A program made the translations under genes and the position numbers. 64,000 bases of DNA from JAAZVM01 sp041694155 (GTDB taxonomy: Bacteria; Patescibacteriota; Gracilibacteria; BD1-5; UBA6164), in the NCBI GenBank assembly GCA_041694155.1, contig JASMTS010000006.1, forward strand, positions 1 to 64,000. Reading direction: 5' to 3'. Every line of letters starts with the position of its first letter. Position 1 is the stretch's first letter. Positions 9,878-21,917 of this stretch are shown one piece after another. The notes under the pieces were generated by a model. It worked only from the letters and a program-made list of their open reading frames with translations, made no database searches and was not told the DNA's origin.

Positions 9878-11356
9878 ATGAACGTAGTAACTAGATTTGC
9901 ACCGAGTCCGACTTGATATTTACATATTTGAAGTCTTAGAACAGTACTTTATAATTATTTATATGCAAAGAAAAATAACTGAAAATTTTTACTTCGTATA
10001 GAAGATACTGATAGAACTAGATTAGTAGAGGGGAGTGTAGAAAATATGTTATGAGTATTAGCTTCTATATGACTTATACCAGATGAATGACCTAATAACC
10101 CATGAGATAAATGACCTTATTTTCAATCAGAAAGATTAGATATTTATAAAAAATATGTTGATAAATTGATAGAAGAAGATAAAGCGTATTATTGTTTTTG
10201 TACAAGCCAAAGATTAGATAATCTTAGATCAGAGCAAAAAGAATTATGACTACCTACAAAATATGATAAAAAATGTAGATATTTAACTAAAGAAGAGATT
10301 CAATCTAATCTAGATAATAATATACCTTATACAGTTAGATTAAAAGTTCCTGAAAATAGAGATGTTGTTTTTGAAGATGTTATAAAATGAAAAGTAAAAG
10401 TTAATACAAAAGATATTGATGAACAAGTATTATTAAAATCTGATGGATTTCCTACTTATCACCTTGCTAATATAGTAGATGACCATTTGATGTGAGTTAC
10501 TCATGTTATTAGATGAGATGAATGGACGCCTTCTGCTCCAAAACACGTGTTATTATATGAATCATTTTGATGGGAGCCTCCAGTATTTGCTCATATCCCT
10601 CTTTTACTATGAAATGATAAAAAGAAACTTAGCAAAAGAACATGAGATGTTGCTGTAGAAAACTATTTAGAAAAATGATATCTTACAGAGTCTCTTATAA
10701 ATTATATATCTTTATTGTGATGGAATCCTAAAACTACACAGGAATTTTTCTTGATGGATGAGTTGATAGAAAAATTTGAGTTATCAAATGTTCACAAGGC
10801 TTGAGCAGTTTTTGATGTAGATAGATTGAATTTTTTTAATTCTCATTATTTAAAAACACTTGACCTAGATTATCTTTATGATAAATTTAAAACTTATTTA
10901 TCAAGATATGATAGTGATTTTTATGAAAAAATAATTTCTTTTGATGAGTCATATAATAAAAAAATATTTGATGAATTAAAAACTAGAATAAATAACTTCA
11001 GTGAATTTAAAGATTATACTTCATTTTTTTATAATACTCCAAATATAGCTGATACTGAATTAATAGTTAATCAAAAAATGAAAATAGATTCATTAGACAC
11101 AGCTATAAAATGAATAGAATTAGCATTGGATTTATTAAAATCAAAAAATAATGATTTTACATCTGTTAATGAAATAAAAGATGCTTTTGTTAACAAAATA
11201 AAAGAAGCTGAAATGAAAAATTGACAAGTGTTATGGCCTGTAAGGTGTGCTCTTAGTTGAGAGAAGTTTTCTCCATGAGCATTAGAGTTAATATTTATAT
11301 TATGAATAGAAGAATCTATTAAAAGACTAGAGTCTACATTAGATTCAATAAGATAA
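9878..11356 (+). CDS. gltX: Glutamyl-tRNA synthetase
   Basis: 492 residues of class I synthetase. The HIGH motif (YLHIGSLRT) follows FAPSPTG at the N-terminus, and the KMSKS equivalent is KKLSKRTG. IRGDEWTPSAPKHVLLYESF and LLGWNPKTTQEFFLMDELIEKF are typical GluRS blocks. Charges tRNA-Glu; whether it also charges tRNA-Gln (non-discriminating) cannot be told from this window. Many essential glycines are UGA (for example in SPTG and RGDEW), which supports the reassigned code. Confidence 0.95.
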
Positions 11357-11453
11357 TTTGCTTAAAAAATGTCAATAAAAAACATATAATGTACTTGAAA
11401 CTATAAAAAAATATATTATAATATTTTTTATAAATATAATATAAAATATATAT

Positions 11454-11840
11454 ATGAATTTAGAAGCTTTAAATTGACTAATAAAATCTATTATTTCAAG
11501 TTTTAAGTGTTGAAACTGTAAATGAACAGTTTGACCTAAGAATATCAATATCAAAAATATAGAATGAAAGTCAGTTCTACTTGATATAGTATGTCCAACA
11601 TGTTGAAAATCTTCATTGGTTAAATCTGAAGTTGTTTCAGTAGATGTAAACAAACTTAACTTATCTCAAAAACAACTAGATATGATTAAGAAATCAATAG
11701 ATTTAAATAATGATAAAAAAATTAATAATAAAACTGATAAAAAAATGACTATAAACGATAACCTTATTGTAGAGCTTAATAATGATTTAAAAAAAGAAAA
11801 ACTAAGTGTTTCTGATTTATTTTCTAATGAAGAAAAATAG
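11454..11840 (+). CDS. Zinc-ribbon protein of unknown function
   Basis: 128 residues. Two CxxC knuckles (CGNCKG at about residues 20-25 and CPTCGK at about 50-55) form an N-terminal zinc ribbon. The rest is a Lys/Asn/Asp-rich helical tail (residues about 60-128) with no recognised domain. The first 17 residues are amphipathic. The family is not recognised; a nucleic-acid or protein-binding role is only a guess from the zinc ribbon. A strong 15-bp-stem terminator separates it from the next gene. Confidence 0.65.
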
Positions 11841-11854
11841 TTTGATTTCATAAA

Positions 11855-11898
11855 AAAATAAAGTATATTATAACAAATTATAATATACTTTATTTTTT
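11855..11898 (+). terminator. Long-stem terminator
   Basis: AAAGTATATTATAA paired with TTATAATATACTTT around a short loop, then six T. Near-perfect stem; it may act on both strands. Confidence 0.7.
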
Positions 11899-11903
11899 AC
11901 TTT

Positions 11904-12368
11904 ATGATTAAAAAAATACTATGGTTCTTGTTAATATTTGTAGTATTATATATATTAGCAATATTTAAAGCACCAGTATTAGCTGATAGTATAGAAGATT
12001 TATTAAAAATAAACTGATTTAATCAAACAGTAAGAGACTTTAAAACTTCATTAGATAATATTTATACAAACCTTCCTTCAAAAGAACAAGTTATTGACAC
12101 ATATAACAAAACTTTAAGTTGAGCTAATGAGCTAAAAGAAAAAGCTTGATCTTGAACTAAACAGTTAAAAGAATCTATTGATAATGTAAGACTTAGTATT
12201 AGCTGATCAGTTGATAAGTATGAGTGAATAAAAAATGATATTATAGAAACAAAACAAAAAATGGACCAAACTGTAGATACAATAAAAAGCACAAGTGAAG
12301 CAATAGGTGAGTTTTGAGAAAATATAAAAAATACCTCTAGTTGAATTTTAGAAAATAATCCTAATTAA
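11904..12368 (+). CDS. Membrane-anchored coiled-coil protein, unknown
   Basis: 154 residues. The N-terminal hydrophobic helix (residues about 4-22, ending in APVLA) is a signal peptide or signal anchor. The remaining part is a hydrophilic, probably coiled-coil region (repeated K/E/T/S-rich heptads such as DIIETKQKMDQTVDTIKS). No conserved motif recognised. It starts only 6 bases after the preceding terminator and its stop is 2 bases before dcd, so it may be transcribed with dcd. Confidence 0.6.
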
Positions 12369-12370
12369 TA

Positions 12371-12946
12371 ATGATATTATCAGATACTAAAATAAAAAAT
12401 AGAATAGACTCATGAGATATAAAAATAAAATCTTTGTGATGATATGATACAATTCAACAAATATGACCTGCAAGTATAGATTTTAGACTTGGAGATACTT
12501 TCAAAATATATAGGAAATCAAGACAAACAGTTATTGATTCGAGAGACTGAGTTATTAAGGAACATGTAGAGACAGTTAAACTTAAAGACTGAGATAAGTT
12601 TGTTTTACATCCATGAGATTTTGTTTTATGAGTTACTATGGAAAAAATAAGAGTTCCTTATGATTTGGTTGCTAGATGTGAATGAAGAAGTAGTATAGGT
12701 AGATTGGGTGTTATTATTCACTCTACAGCTGGTTTTATTGATCCATGATTTGAATGAACAATAACTTTGGAAATGACAAATATAAATGAAATACCAGTTG
12801 CCTTATATGTAGGTATGAGAATATGACAGTTTGCTTTTGAAACAATTGATTGAAAAGTAGAAAACACATACGATAAAAGAGTTGGTAGTAAATATATGAA
12901 CCAAATACTCCCAGAAGAAAGTAGGGTTAATTCAGATTTATACTAA
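12371..12946 (+). CDS. dcd: dCTP deaminase
   Basis: 191 residues. Signature GRSSIGRLGV...HSTAGFIDPGFEG contains the catalytic Glu-bearing strand region and the nucleotide-binding Ser/Arg loop of the Dcd/dUTPase fold; SIDFRLG at the N-terminus is also typical. Converts dCTP to dUTP (or to dUMP in the bifunctional type; not distinguishable here) for thymidylate synthesis. The trimer's C-terminal segment KYMNQ is present. Confidence 0.92.
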
Positions 12947-12970
12947 AAGACAATTTTTTGTCTTTTTTGT
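12945..12970 (+). terminator. Terminator after dcd
   Basis: AAAAGACAA-TTTT-TTGTCTTTTTT directly at the dcd stop codon. Confidence 0.65.
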
Positions 12971-13001
12971 TTACTATATTTTAAGTTATAAATAATAAAA
13001 A

Positions 13002-14468
13002 GTGAGAAGATATTATGTAAAGACATTTTGATGTGCTATGAATCAAGCTGATAGTGAGAAAATTAATATGATATTATTACAGTCATGATTTATGAAATCA
13101 AATAATTGGGAAGATGCAGATTTAGTTATATTTAATACATGTAGTGTTAGACAAAAAGGTGAGGATAGAGTTTTTTGATTTATAGAAGAAATTTTTAAAG
13201 AAAACATAAAAAGGGAGTCTCAAAATAAAAAGTTGATAAAGGTTTGAATAACATGATGTATGGTAAGAAAAACTTGATTGGATGATAAATACCTAGATGA
13301 TTATAAGAGAGATAAAAATAAAAGTAAAAAAATAACACTTATAAATAATAAAAGTGAAATATTTAATAATGATGATAAGTTATTTCCAAGAGCTAAATGA
13401 AAAATAGACTTCGTTCTTAGAATCGAAGATACTAAGTTCTTACCTCTTATGCTTTCTCATATATATTGAGAAAATATATGAAATGAAGATAAATTTGATG
13501 ATTATCTAAAATCAAAGCAATTAAGAGAATCTCCGCATTCAGCTACTATAATAATCCAAACATGATGTGATAATTATTGTACATTTTGTATAGTCCCTTA
13601 TACTAGGTGAATGGAAAATTCAAGACCTATAAATGAAATAGTAGAAGAAGCAAGAGAGGCTGTTAAATGATGAGCTAAAGAAATAACATTGGTATGACAA
13701 AATGTAAATTCATATTGAAAACAATTTGTTGACAAAAAATTCTGGAATAAGGAAAAATCAAAATGGAATGAATGAATGTGAAAATCACCATTTAGGGAAC
13801 TATTAGAAGAATTAGATAAAATATCTTGATTGGATAGAATAAGATTTACTTCAAGTAATCCTCATGATATGACTCAAGATATACTGGATGCCCATTTTGA
13901 TTTAGATAAAACATGTAATTATCTTCATTTTGCATTACAATCTTGAAATAATGAAGTCTTAAAGAGGATGAATAGAAAACATAGTTATGAAGATTTTAAA
14001 AAACAAGTTGACTATCTTAGATCAAGAGACCCAAATTTTTCTATATCTACTGATATAATAGTAGGTTTTAGTTGAGAAACTGACGATATGTTTAATGATA
14101 CTGTAAAAGCTTTTGACGAATGTCAGTTTGATTTTACATATAATGCTAGATATAGTGTTAGAAAATGAACAATTGCAGCTAAAATGTTTCCTGACGACAT
14201 AAGTGATGACATCAAAGCAAAAAGATGGCATATATTAAATGATAAGTTATTTGATTCAGTTACTAATAGAAACTCAAATATGATATGAAATATCGAAGAG
14301 GTTTTAGTTTCATGAGAAAAAGATTGAAAAAAGTTTGGTAGGACAAGAAATTTTAAAGAAGTATTTTTTGATTGAAATGATGTAAAAGTATGAGATTTAG
14401 TAAATGTAAAAATCGAAGGTTTAGATAGATATGTTTTGAGTTGAACATTAATAAAAGAAGCAAATTAA
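13002..14468 (+). CDS. miaB: tRNA-2-methylthio-N6-dimethylallyladenosine synthase MiaB
   Basis: 488 residues. The start is a GTG at 13002 (MRRYYVKTFGCAMNQADSE), chosen because it puts the family's N-terminal TFGCxMN in frame; there is no ATG upstream. Three N-terminal Cys bind the auxiliary cluster (FGC, NTCSV, TGCMV). The radical-SAM motif TGCDNYCTFCIVPYTRG carries CxxxCxxC. A TRAM-like tail (NVKIEGLDRYVLSG) follows. Adds a methylthio group to A37 of UNN-reading tRNAs. The gene ends in KEAN-stop within a palindrome shared with the converging gene. Confidence 0.95.
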
Positions 14469-14486
14469 TTAATTTGCTTCTTTTAT
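14455..14486. terminator. Palindromic bidirectional terminator encoding both C-termini
   Basis: AAAGAAGCAAATTAA directly abutting TTAATTTGCTTCTTTT. miaB stops at 14468 and the opposing methylase at 14469, both proteins ending in KEAN, so the dyad is coding on both strands. Confidence 0.75.
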
Positions 14487-15620
14487 TTTTAATTTGAATA
14501 TTTCTCTTCAAACTAGTTGATTATCTCTTTTGTACAACAAGCTTCATACTTTTGTTGTTAAATCATCAAATCATTCTGGAAAAATACTTTCTATAATACA
14601 GTGTTTATCTATTATATCGTAAATTTCTTCAAAATATATGTATTTATTATTTAGATCCCAGAAGGGAAAACTTATAACTATATTTCACTTATAATTAATA
14701 GATTGTATATTTTCAAAAAAACTTTTATATATATTTAATAAGCTTTGTCTTTGTTTGTTTATTCTTTCAATACTTATGTTTTTTCTTGTCATAACTTCTC
14801 ATAAGTATCATTCAGTAACTATAGAATCAATTTTCTTATTTTTTAATATTTCTGATTCATTTATAAATTTAGCATTAAGCTTTATTATTTTATAATCATT
14901 TAAATCTATATTGTTCTCTTTTGTAAAATCTACTATATTAGACTCACTTAAATTTAGCATTTTTTCATTTAAATCACTTCAATATACATTTTTATTTCAC
15001 ATTAATATAGATTCAATTAAGATAGTTCATAGTCAGACAAAAGGATCATAAATTGTTTTTCATCAAGAAATATTTATCATCATTTGGCATAGCTTTGGAG
15101 GTAACATTCATACCTGCATATCTCTACTTTTTGAATAATCTCTTTTACTATAATTATCTATATTCTGTACCCATATTGTATATCAGAAATATTGTCTTTG
15201 ATCATCTCAAATATAATTAAAGTCAGTTTCTCTATCTACTAGCTTTTCTCATATTATTTGTGCAGAACTTATATTCTTAAAATCTTTATTTATAAATCTT
15301 GAAGATATATTTTCATTTTTTAATTGCTTTTTTGTATTTATTAGTATATTTTTAAGATTTTTTTTAGATCAATAAATACTTATTCAATATTTAAATTTTC
15401 ATTCACTAGATTTTGCTATTTCTAATAAGCTTTGTTTAGTTATTTTTATTATTTTTATTGTTCATCATAATTTATCTGAATTTTTCTTTATGTCTTTTTC
15501 ATCTAAATTATCTAATATTAAAAAATCTCTACTAAAATAAACAGTTTTACCTTCAGGAAAAACTGTTAATATTTCTGCAGCTGATAATTTATACTCTCTT
15601 CCAAGTAAAAATCCTATCAT
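14469..15620 (-). CDS. TRM11-type RNA (guanine-N2) methyltransferase family protein
   Basis: 383 residues. The C-terminal half is a UPF0020-type methylase: RDMQVGMLPPKLCQMMIN, SAM-binding DPFVGLGTILIESILMG, and VYGSDLNEKMLNLSESN. Catalytic motif IV, usually (D/N/E)PPY or EPYLG, reads TEGYLG here, with a UGA-encoded Gly replacing Pro. The N-terminal half may be a THUMP-like RNA-binding region. Related archaeal and eukaryotic proteins modify G10 of tRNA; the substrate here is unproven. Its ATG overlaps the adk stop by one base (TAATG), so the two are translationally coupled. Confidence 0.72.
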
Positions 15621-16228
15621 TATAATCAAAGTTTAGTTATTAATTCTTTCTCAACATTTTCTATGCTTTGATCAGCATTTACCCTTATTACTTTTCATTC
15701 TTTTTCTTGATCCAAAGCTGTTGGTAATGTATTGTTCATAAATTCATCTATTCTTTTTAGGATAGACTCTTCATTGTCATCTTTTCTTTTTACTAATTCG
15801 TTTCAATTATTAGGATTTTTAACTGTTCAATTAGGAAAAGTTTCTCATGTTTTTGGGTCATACATTCTACCTAGTAATCTATCTATAGCCTTTTCTTTAG
15901 GTAGTTCGAATAAAACAACTTTGTAGTCATTAGTAATATTATCTAGTGATTTTCTATTTCATTCATTTCTAACAAATCAATCTAGTATTAATTTATCATT
16001 TGTTTGTTTAGATATAACTTCTTCCATTATTTCACCAACTATTTCAGGTGTTACCAATGCTCAAGATTCTATTACAGATTTTACTTTTTTTCATAACTCA
16101 CTTCATGACTCTGCTATTTTTCTAAGCTCCTGTCACATTTCTAATAGTGTATATCAATGATTTTCAACAAGTTTTCTTGCTTGAGTTCATTTTCAACATC
16201 ATTGTATTCATGTAAATACTAACTTCAT
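15620..16228 (-). CDS. adk: Adenylate kinase
   Basis: 202 residues. P-loop GIQGCGKGTQ, NMP-binding LLEMGQELRKIAESGSELG and the DGFVRN motif (family DGFPR) are present. The LID is short (YDPKTGETFPN...NGNELVKRKDD) and lacks zinc-binding Cys. Interconverts AMP, ADP and ATP. Most of the glycines in the P-loop are UGA. It is upstream of the TRM11-like gene on the minus strand, with a one-base overlap. Confidence 0.92.
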
Positions 16229-16264
16229 AAATTATTATTTTTTTATTTTCTAATTATTATTATA

Positions 16265-16683
16265 AATAATATGAGAGTAATAAGCCGGATTCTGTATCTA
16301 GGTATCAATCTATCTAGGTCTAAAATCACTAATAGACTCAAGCTGAGTATGCTTTTTTGAGGCAATAGAGAGATTATCCTCTAAAAGCACCATTCCCATT
16401 GCATCACGTACAGTTTACCACACTCTAATTTAAGAGCCTCATTTATAGCAATAATTTTTCACACAAGGTTATCCAAGTAGTAAAAAAATATTACACTAAA
16501 TGACTTTTCACCTTTTGAATATAAAAAAATATATTCTAGTATAGTCTCTGCGGCACTAGTGGTATTCCAATTTTATTTTTTATATATTGAAACCGAAGTT
16601 GTTATCTTCTACGCTTCTCTCATGATGTCCAGACTTTCCTCTTAATTAAAATTAATTAAGTAGATACCTTCCCTCATATTATT
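16265..16683 (-). ncRNA. rnpB: RNase P RNA (class A-like)
   Basis: On the minus strand the 5' region contains GAGGAAAGTCTGGACATC, the conserved CR-I/P4 strand of bacterial RNase P RNA (usually GAGGAAAGUCCGGRC), and the 3' region contains AGAATCCGGCTTAT. The ends pair as AATAATATGAG with CTCATATTATT, forming P1 and fixing the boundaries. Internal CR elements such as CACAAGGTTATCC... (plus strand reading) and the A-rich segments are consistent with the fold. Catalytic RNA of tRNA 5'-end maturation. No protein gene overlaps it. Confidence 0.9.
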
Positions 16684-16860
16684 TCGTGGATTATTATATA
16701 ATTTTTTTTAAAAAAAACAACTAAAATTATTAATATTTAAGTATATAATATATTTTTTTCTGTTTTTTGTTAAAAACTCATTTTGACTACCTAAACAAAA
16801 GAAAAAAAGGTATTGTTTACATTTTTTAAACATAAAAACCTGTCAAGGAAAAATATACTT

Positions 16861-16888
16861 TTGACTATAGGGGCAAATTGTATAAAAT
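16861..16888 (+). promoter_or_regulatory. Candidate dnaA promoter in the dnaA upstream region
   Basis: TTGACT at 16861 with TAAAAT at 16883 (spacing 16), about 70 bp before dnaA. The 275-bp region between rnpB and dnaA is A/T-rich; I see no convincing cluster of TTATCCACA-type DnaA boxes, so I do not call an origin. Confidence 0.4.
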
Positions 16889-16957
16889 AAGCTTAACAAA
16901 TTGAGAGACCTGACAAATCTAAAATTTTATTTATAGATAAGTTAACAATTAGGGAAA

Positions 16958-18382
16958 ATGCAAAAAAATTATAAATTACAAAACATTGTATCTAATATTA
17001 TTGAAAGAGTTAAAAAACAAGATTTCTTAGTTTATTTTAGAAAAATATCAATTATAGAAATAAGTGATGAAAAAATAGTTTTTGGTGTTGTTTCATGATT
17101 TATGAAAGACAATTTAGAAGCAAAATTTTATGACCAAGTTTTTGAATCATCACAAATAGAAAACCCTAACATTAAAAAAATTGAATTTAAAGTGGATTCT
17201 GATATTGATAACCCATCTAATGCTAATGTAATAGACTGTGCTGGTTACTTTAAAGAATCAACTAGATCAAAAAAATCTAAATCACAATCAAGTGGTGAAG
17301 AAACAAACTTATCTAGAGCTAAACAAAAAAGTGTAAATGATAGATATACATTAAAAAACTTTGTTGTAGGTTCTGATAGTCAATTAGCATATTCAGCATG
17401 TGATGCTGTATGTAGAAATCCTTGAAAGTCTTATAATCCATTATATATATATTGAGATGTATGACTATGAAAAACTCATTTACTTCAAGGTGCTGGTAAT
17501 GAAATAATAAAAAAATTTAGAGATAAAAAAGTAGTTTATACAACAGCTGATAAGTTTATAACTGAGTATGTTACTGCTGTTAAAAAAAGAAGCATAGAAA
17601 GGCTTAGAGAAAAATTTAGAGATATTGATGTTTTGATAATTGATGATGTACAATTTTTATCTAAAAAAGAACAAACTCAAAATGAGTTATATAATATTTT
17701 CAATTTGTTATATGAACAAAATAAGCAAATTGTAATATCTTGAGATAGAGCACCAAAAGAATTGGAAGAGCTTGAACCAAGACTTAGATCTAGATTTGAA
17801 TGGGGTATTACTGTTGATATAGGTAGACCTGATTATGAAACAAGACTTGCTATACTTCAAGAAAAAGCAAGAGAAAAAGAATTTATGATTCCTCAAGATG
17901 TTGCTGAATTTATTGCTGCAAATGTTACAGAAAATGTAAGAGAATTAGAGTGAGTTTTGAATCAAATGATAGCTGAATATGAGCTTACTTGAATAACTCC
18001 TAGCTTAACTAAAATTGCTGAAAAACTTAAAAAACTTAGTTTTACAAAAGATTTACTTTGAACTGGAGCAAAAAATAATATTGAAAAAACAACTATAAAA
18101 TCATATGAAGATATTATTAACAAAGTAAGTAGTCATTTTGGTATCGAAACTGAAGGTATACTATGACAAAATAGAAAAAAAGAATTTATGATACCTAGAC
18201 AAGTAAGTATGTATCTATTAAAAACAAAAATGAATTATACTTATGAAAGAATAGGTAATATATTCTGATGAAGAAATCATGCCGCTGTATTATATAGCTG
18301 TAATAAATTAGAAAAATTAATAAAAAAAGATCAAACATTATTGCATGAAGTAAATGTAATTAGAGATAGTATGGGTATATAA
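16958..18382 (+). CDS. dnaA: Chromosomal replication initiator DnaA
   Basis: 474 residues. Domain I at the N-terminus; a short linker (KSKSQSSGEETNLSRAKQ); AAA+ domain with Walker A YGDVGLGKTHLLQ, Walker B IDVLIIDDVQFLSKK and arginine-finger region LRSRFEWG; C-terminal domain with the DNA-binding signature GGRNHAAVLYSCNK. Binds the origin and loads the helicase. The spacing and domain order are standard. Unlike many bacteria, dnaN is not next to it; a DUF4012 gene follows. Confidence 0.97.
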
Positions 18383-18411
18383 AAAGGGACTATTTATTAG
18401 TCTCTTTTTTC
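18381..18411 (+). terminator. Terminator after dnaA
   Basis: AAAGGGACTA-TTTAT-TAGTCTCTTTTTT, overlapping the dnaA stop. Confidence 0.65.
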
Positions 18412-18468
18412 TTGATATATAGTTAAAAATATGTATATTTAACTTAAATAAATAAATAATTTTTTTTC

Positions 18469-20571
18469 ATGAATAAATTCAATGATATTAGATTAGATTT
18501 AGATGAAGATATTGATATCAAATCTAGCTATAATTTAAAAAAAATCGACAGCTGAAAAATATCATGAAAATCTCTTAATGATATTTCCAAGATTAGTAAT
18601 AATTCAACTTTAAATATAAAAAAGAAAAATCAAATTTTTATAAATAAAAAATCAACAGATAACTTTGATAGCTTTTATTCATGAAATAATAGTAGTTTAA
18701 ATATAAAAGACCCCAAAAAAGATTATAAATATTTTATAAATAAAATAAGATTATTTTTTAAAAAGTATTATTTACTTTTAAAATTGAGAAAGAAAAAAAA
18801 TAAATTTTTAAAAAAGAAACAAAAAAAAGTTTTATTATTCTTGTTTTTTATATTTGTTATATTTTTTGCTAATAAACTATTAGTAGAAAATTTAATTTCT
18901 TATTGATACTCTAAAATTATCAAAATATATGAGGGGGGTTCAATTGATCAGATATCATTAAATTGATCAAAATCAAACATATCATTGAAAGTTGCTAATA
19001 TTTTACTTCAGCCTTTTTCTGTTATTCCTAATGATAATATAAATAATGCATTATATGTAATAAAATGATGAGAAAGATTATCATCTATGATTGTTGATTC
19101 TACTAAGTTGTATTATTCATTTGAAGAACTAAAAAATAAAAAATCTATTAATGAAATAAATATAGTTGATTTCCTAAAATGAATAAAACACGATTTTATA
19201 AGTATGAATAATAAAATTTATTCAGCATTATTTTATTATTCATTTGTTTGAGATTTATGAGATGATAATCTTAATAATAAGCTAGCATTAGGAGAAAGTA
19301 TGTTATTTGATTTTTATAATAAAACTTCAATTGTACAAAAAAATTACGATACTCTTTTATCTATTTTTTGAAACAATACAACTAGGAGATATTTGGTAGT
19401 ATTTCAAAATAATGACGAAATAAGACCAACTGGTTGATTTATGTGAAGTACAGCTACTATAACTATCAAAAATTGAGAAATAATTGATATAGAAAATAGT
19501 GATATTTATGCTCATGAATGGAATATAAATAAGGTTTATAATGATAAAATAAAAGCTCCTGAGTGATTAAATCAAATAACATGAACATTTTGATTAAGAG
19601 ATGCTAATTATTTCCCTGAATTCAAACAATCATCTAATACAATAAAATCATTTTTAGATAAGATTGATTATAATATTGACTGAATAATATATATAAACCA
19701 AAATGTTATATTAGATTTATTGGAAAATATATGAAATGTTAAATCTGAGGTTTTATGAATGAATATTAACGACAAAAACTTTTCACTTGTTATATCTACT
19801 CTTGTAGAGGCAAAAGTTTTTAAGGTATGAACACTATGAACACCAAAACAAATTCTTTTTGATTTTGCTTGAGAACTCTATAAAACTCTAAAAGAAGAAT
19901 GAAATTATTATGATTATTTTAAAATAGTTTCTAATCATATAAAAAATAGAGATATAGTTTTTTATTCTTTTAGGTCAGAAGAAAATAGTTTATTATGGAA
20001 ATTGGGAATTAATTGAGATGTAAACTATAAAGATAATTTTGACTTTAATTATCCAGTTTTTACTTCAATATGATGAAATAAAACTGATAGATATATAGAC
20101 TATAATATAAAAAAAGTAGTACAAAGTATACCAGACTCATGTGACTTTGTATCAACATTAAAAATATCTAAAACACATAATTTTACTGATTTTGATGACT
20201 CTAAAGTAAACACATTACTAAATCAATATTGAATAAAAGATAAAACTGATATATTAAATATTCAATGAAGATGAGATAATAAAAGCTACTTGAGAATAAT
20301 TGTTCCTAAAAACACTGAAGTTTATTTACAGGACTGACAAACTCTTGATAAAAAAAATGAGTATAATATAATTTGACTATATACTTATGTTAGAAAAATG
20401 GAGACATGAACTAATGAAATAAGTTATAGACTAAAGAATCCTGACTGTAAAGAATATAATTATAAATATTATAAACAACCTTGAATAAAAAACTATAATA
20501 TAGAATTTGATGTATTATGAAATTATAATCAATATAAATGAATTAATTCAGATTTTATATATAAAAATTAA
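18469..20571 (+). CDS. DUF4012-type membrane protein
   Basis: 700 residues. A charged N-terminal cytoplasmic part (about 120 residues, Lys/Asn-rich) precedes one membrane helix (about 121-140, LLFLFFIFVIFFANKLLV). The large extracytoplasmic part contains RYLVVFQNNDEIRPTGGFMGSTA, the signature of DUF4012 proteins, which are common in Patescibacteria and in Gram-positive envelopes. LytR-like in fold class in some annotations, but no function is established that I can vouch for. It starts a run with murE, dnaX and priA. Confidence 0.72.
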
Positions 20572-20593
20572 TATCAAAATAACTACTATTAAT

Positions 20594-21901
20594 ATGAAAA
20601 AAATAAAAGAACTTTTTGCATTGGACAATCCTCTTAGACTGATGTATCATAAAATAAGAGCTATAATAGCTAATCTTGTTTATGGTTTTCCATCAAGCAA
20701 TATGACTATAATTTGAGTAACTTGAACAAACTGAAAAACTACTACTTCAAATATAATAGCTAAATGATTACGTGAATCTGGTAAAAAAGTATTTATGTTT
20801 ACTACTGTAAATATAATAATAGACGATGAAGAATATATAAATGATACAAAAATGACTTCACCAGATGCATTTTTGTTACAAAAATTATTAAAACAAGCAA
20901 AAGATAAATGATGTGAAGTAGCTGTCATAGAAACTGCTAGTCACTGAATAAAGATGCATAGAGTTTGGTGAATAGAATATGATATTGCTGTTTTAACAAA
21001 TATAACACAAGATCATCTAGATTTACATAGAACAATGAAGGACTATGTAAATACTAAATTAAAACTTTTCAAAGACCTTATATCTAATAAAAGAAAACCT
21101 GGTGTAAAAAAGACATGAGTTATAAATATAAATTCTCAATATTCGGATTTATTTAAAAATGAAACATATGATTCATTATATCTTTACTGAAAATGAAGTT
21201 GATCATCTTTGAGTGCTAATAATATAAGAGTGGAAGAGTGATTAACTAAGTTTGACCTGAGAATGCCTGACGGTAATATTGAAATAAAAACAAAATTAAA
21301 ATGAATGTTTAATATAGAAAACATATTAGCTTCAATTGGTGTTTTCGTAGCTTTTTGAATACAAAAAGAAAAAATAGCATCTATGATAGAATGAGTTAGT
21401 TGAGTTCCATGAAGAATGGAAAATGTAGAAAATAAACTATGAGCCGATATATTTGTTGATTATGCTCATACTACAGATGCTTTGGAGAAAGTACTTACAA
21501 CTATATCAGAAATAAATTACAATAAAATAATAACTGTTTTTTGAGCAACATGAGATAGAGATAAAACGAAAAGAGCCTCTATGTGAGAGGTTGTTTCTAA
21601 ATATAGTGATATTGTTATATTAACTCAAGATGATGATTATAGCGAAGATACTCAAAGTATAATAAAAGATGTAATACCATGAGTTAATAGGGTAGAATGA
21701 AATGATTTTTATATTATACCTACTAGAAAAGAAGCAATAGAAATGTGATTGAGCTTAGTTAATGAATGAGATGCTTTATTGGTTGCATGAAAATGAGATG
21801 AACATATGCTTATAACTAATAGTGGTCCTGTTGATTGGCATGACAAAACAGTTATAGAAGAAATACTTTCAAATGTTGAAGAAAATAGAATTATTTTATA
21901 A
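20594..21901 (+). CDS. MurE-type UDP-MurNAc-tripeptide ligase
   Basis: 435 residues. Mur ligase ATP site GVTGTNGKTTT, the central-domain ETASHGIKMHR, NITQDHLDLHRTMKDY, and C-terminal FGATGDRDKTKRASMGEV followed by LVAGKGDEHML are all MurE/MurT-like. The amino-acid selectivity loop, DNPR in meso-DAP enzymes, reads DDDYSED here, so the third residue of the stem peptide cannot be assumed to be meso-DAP. The N-terminal domain is shorter than in canonical MurE. Confidence 0.85.
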
Positions 21902-21917
21902 TTAACTAATAATAAAA

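Noticed and set aside
16684..16957. Replication origin upstream of dnaA
   Set aside because: No convincing DnaA-box cluster or iterons; only an A/T-rich region with a possible promoter.
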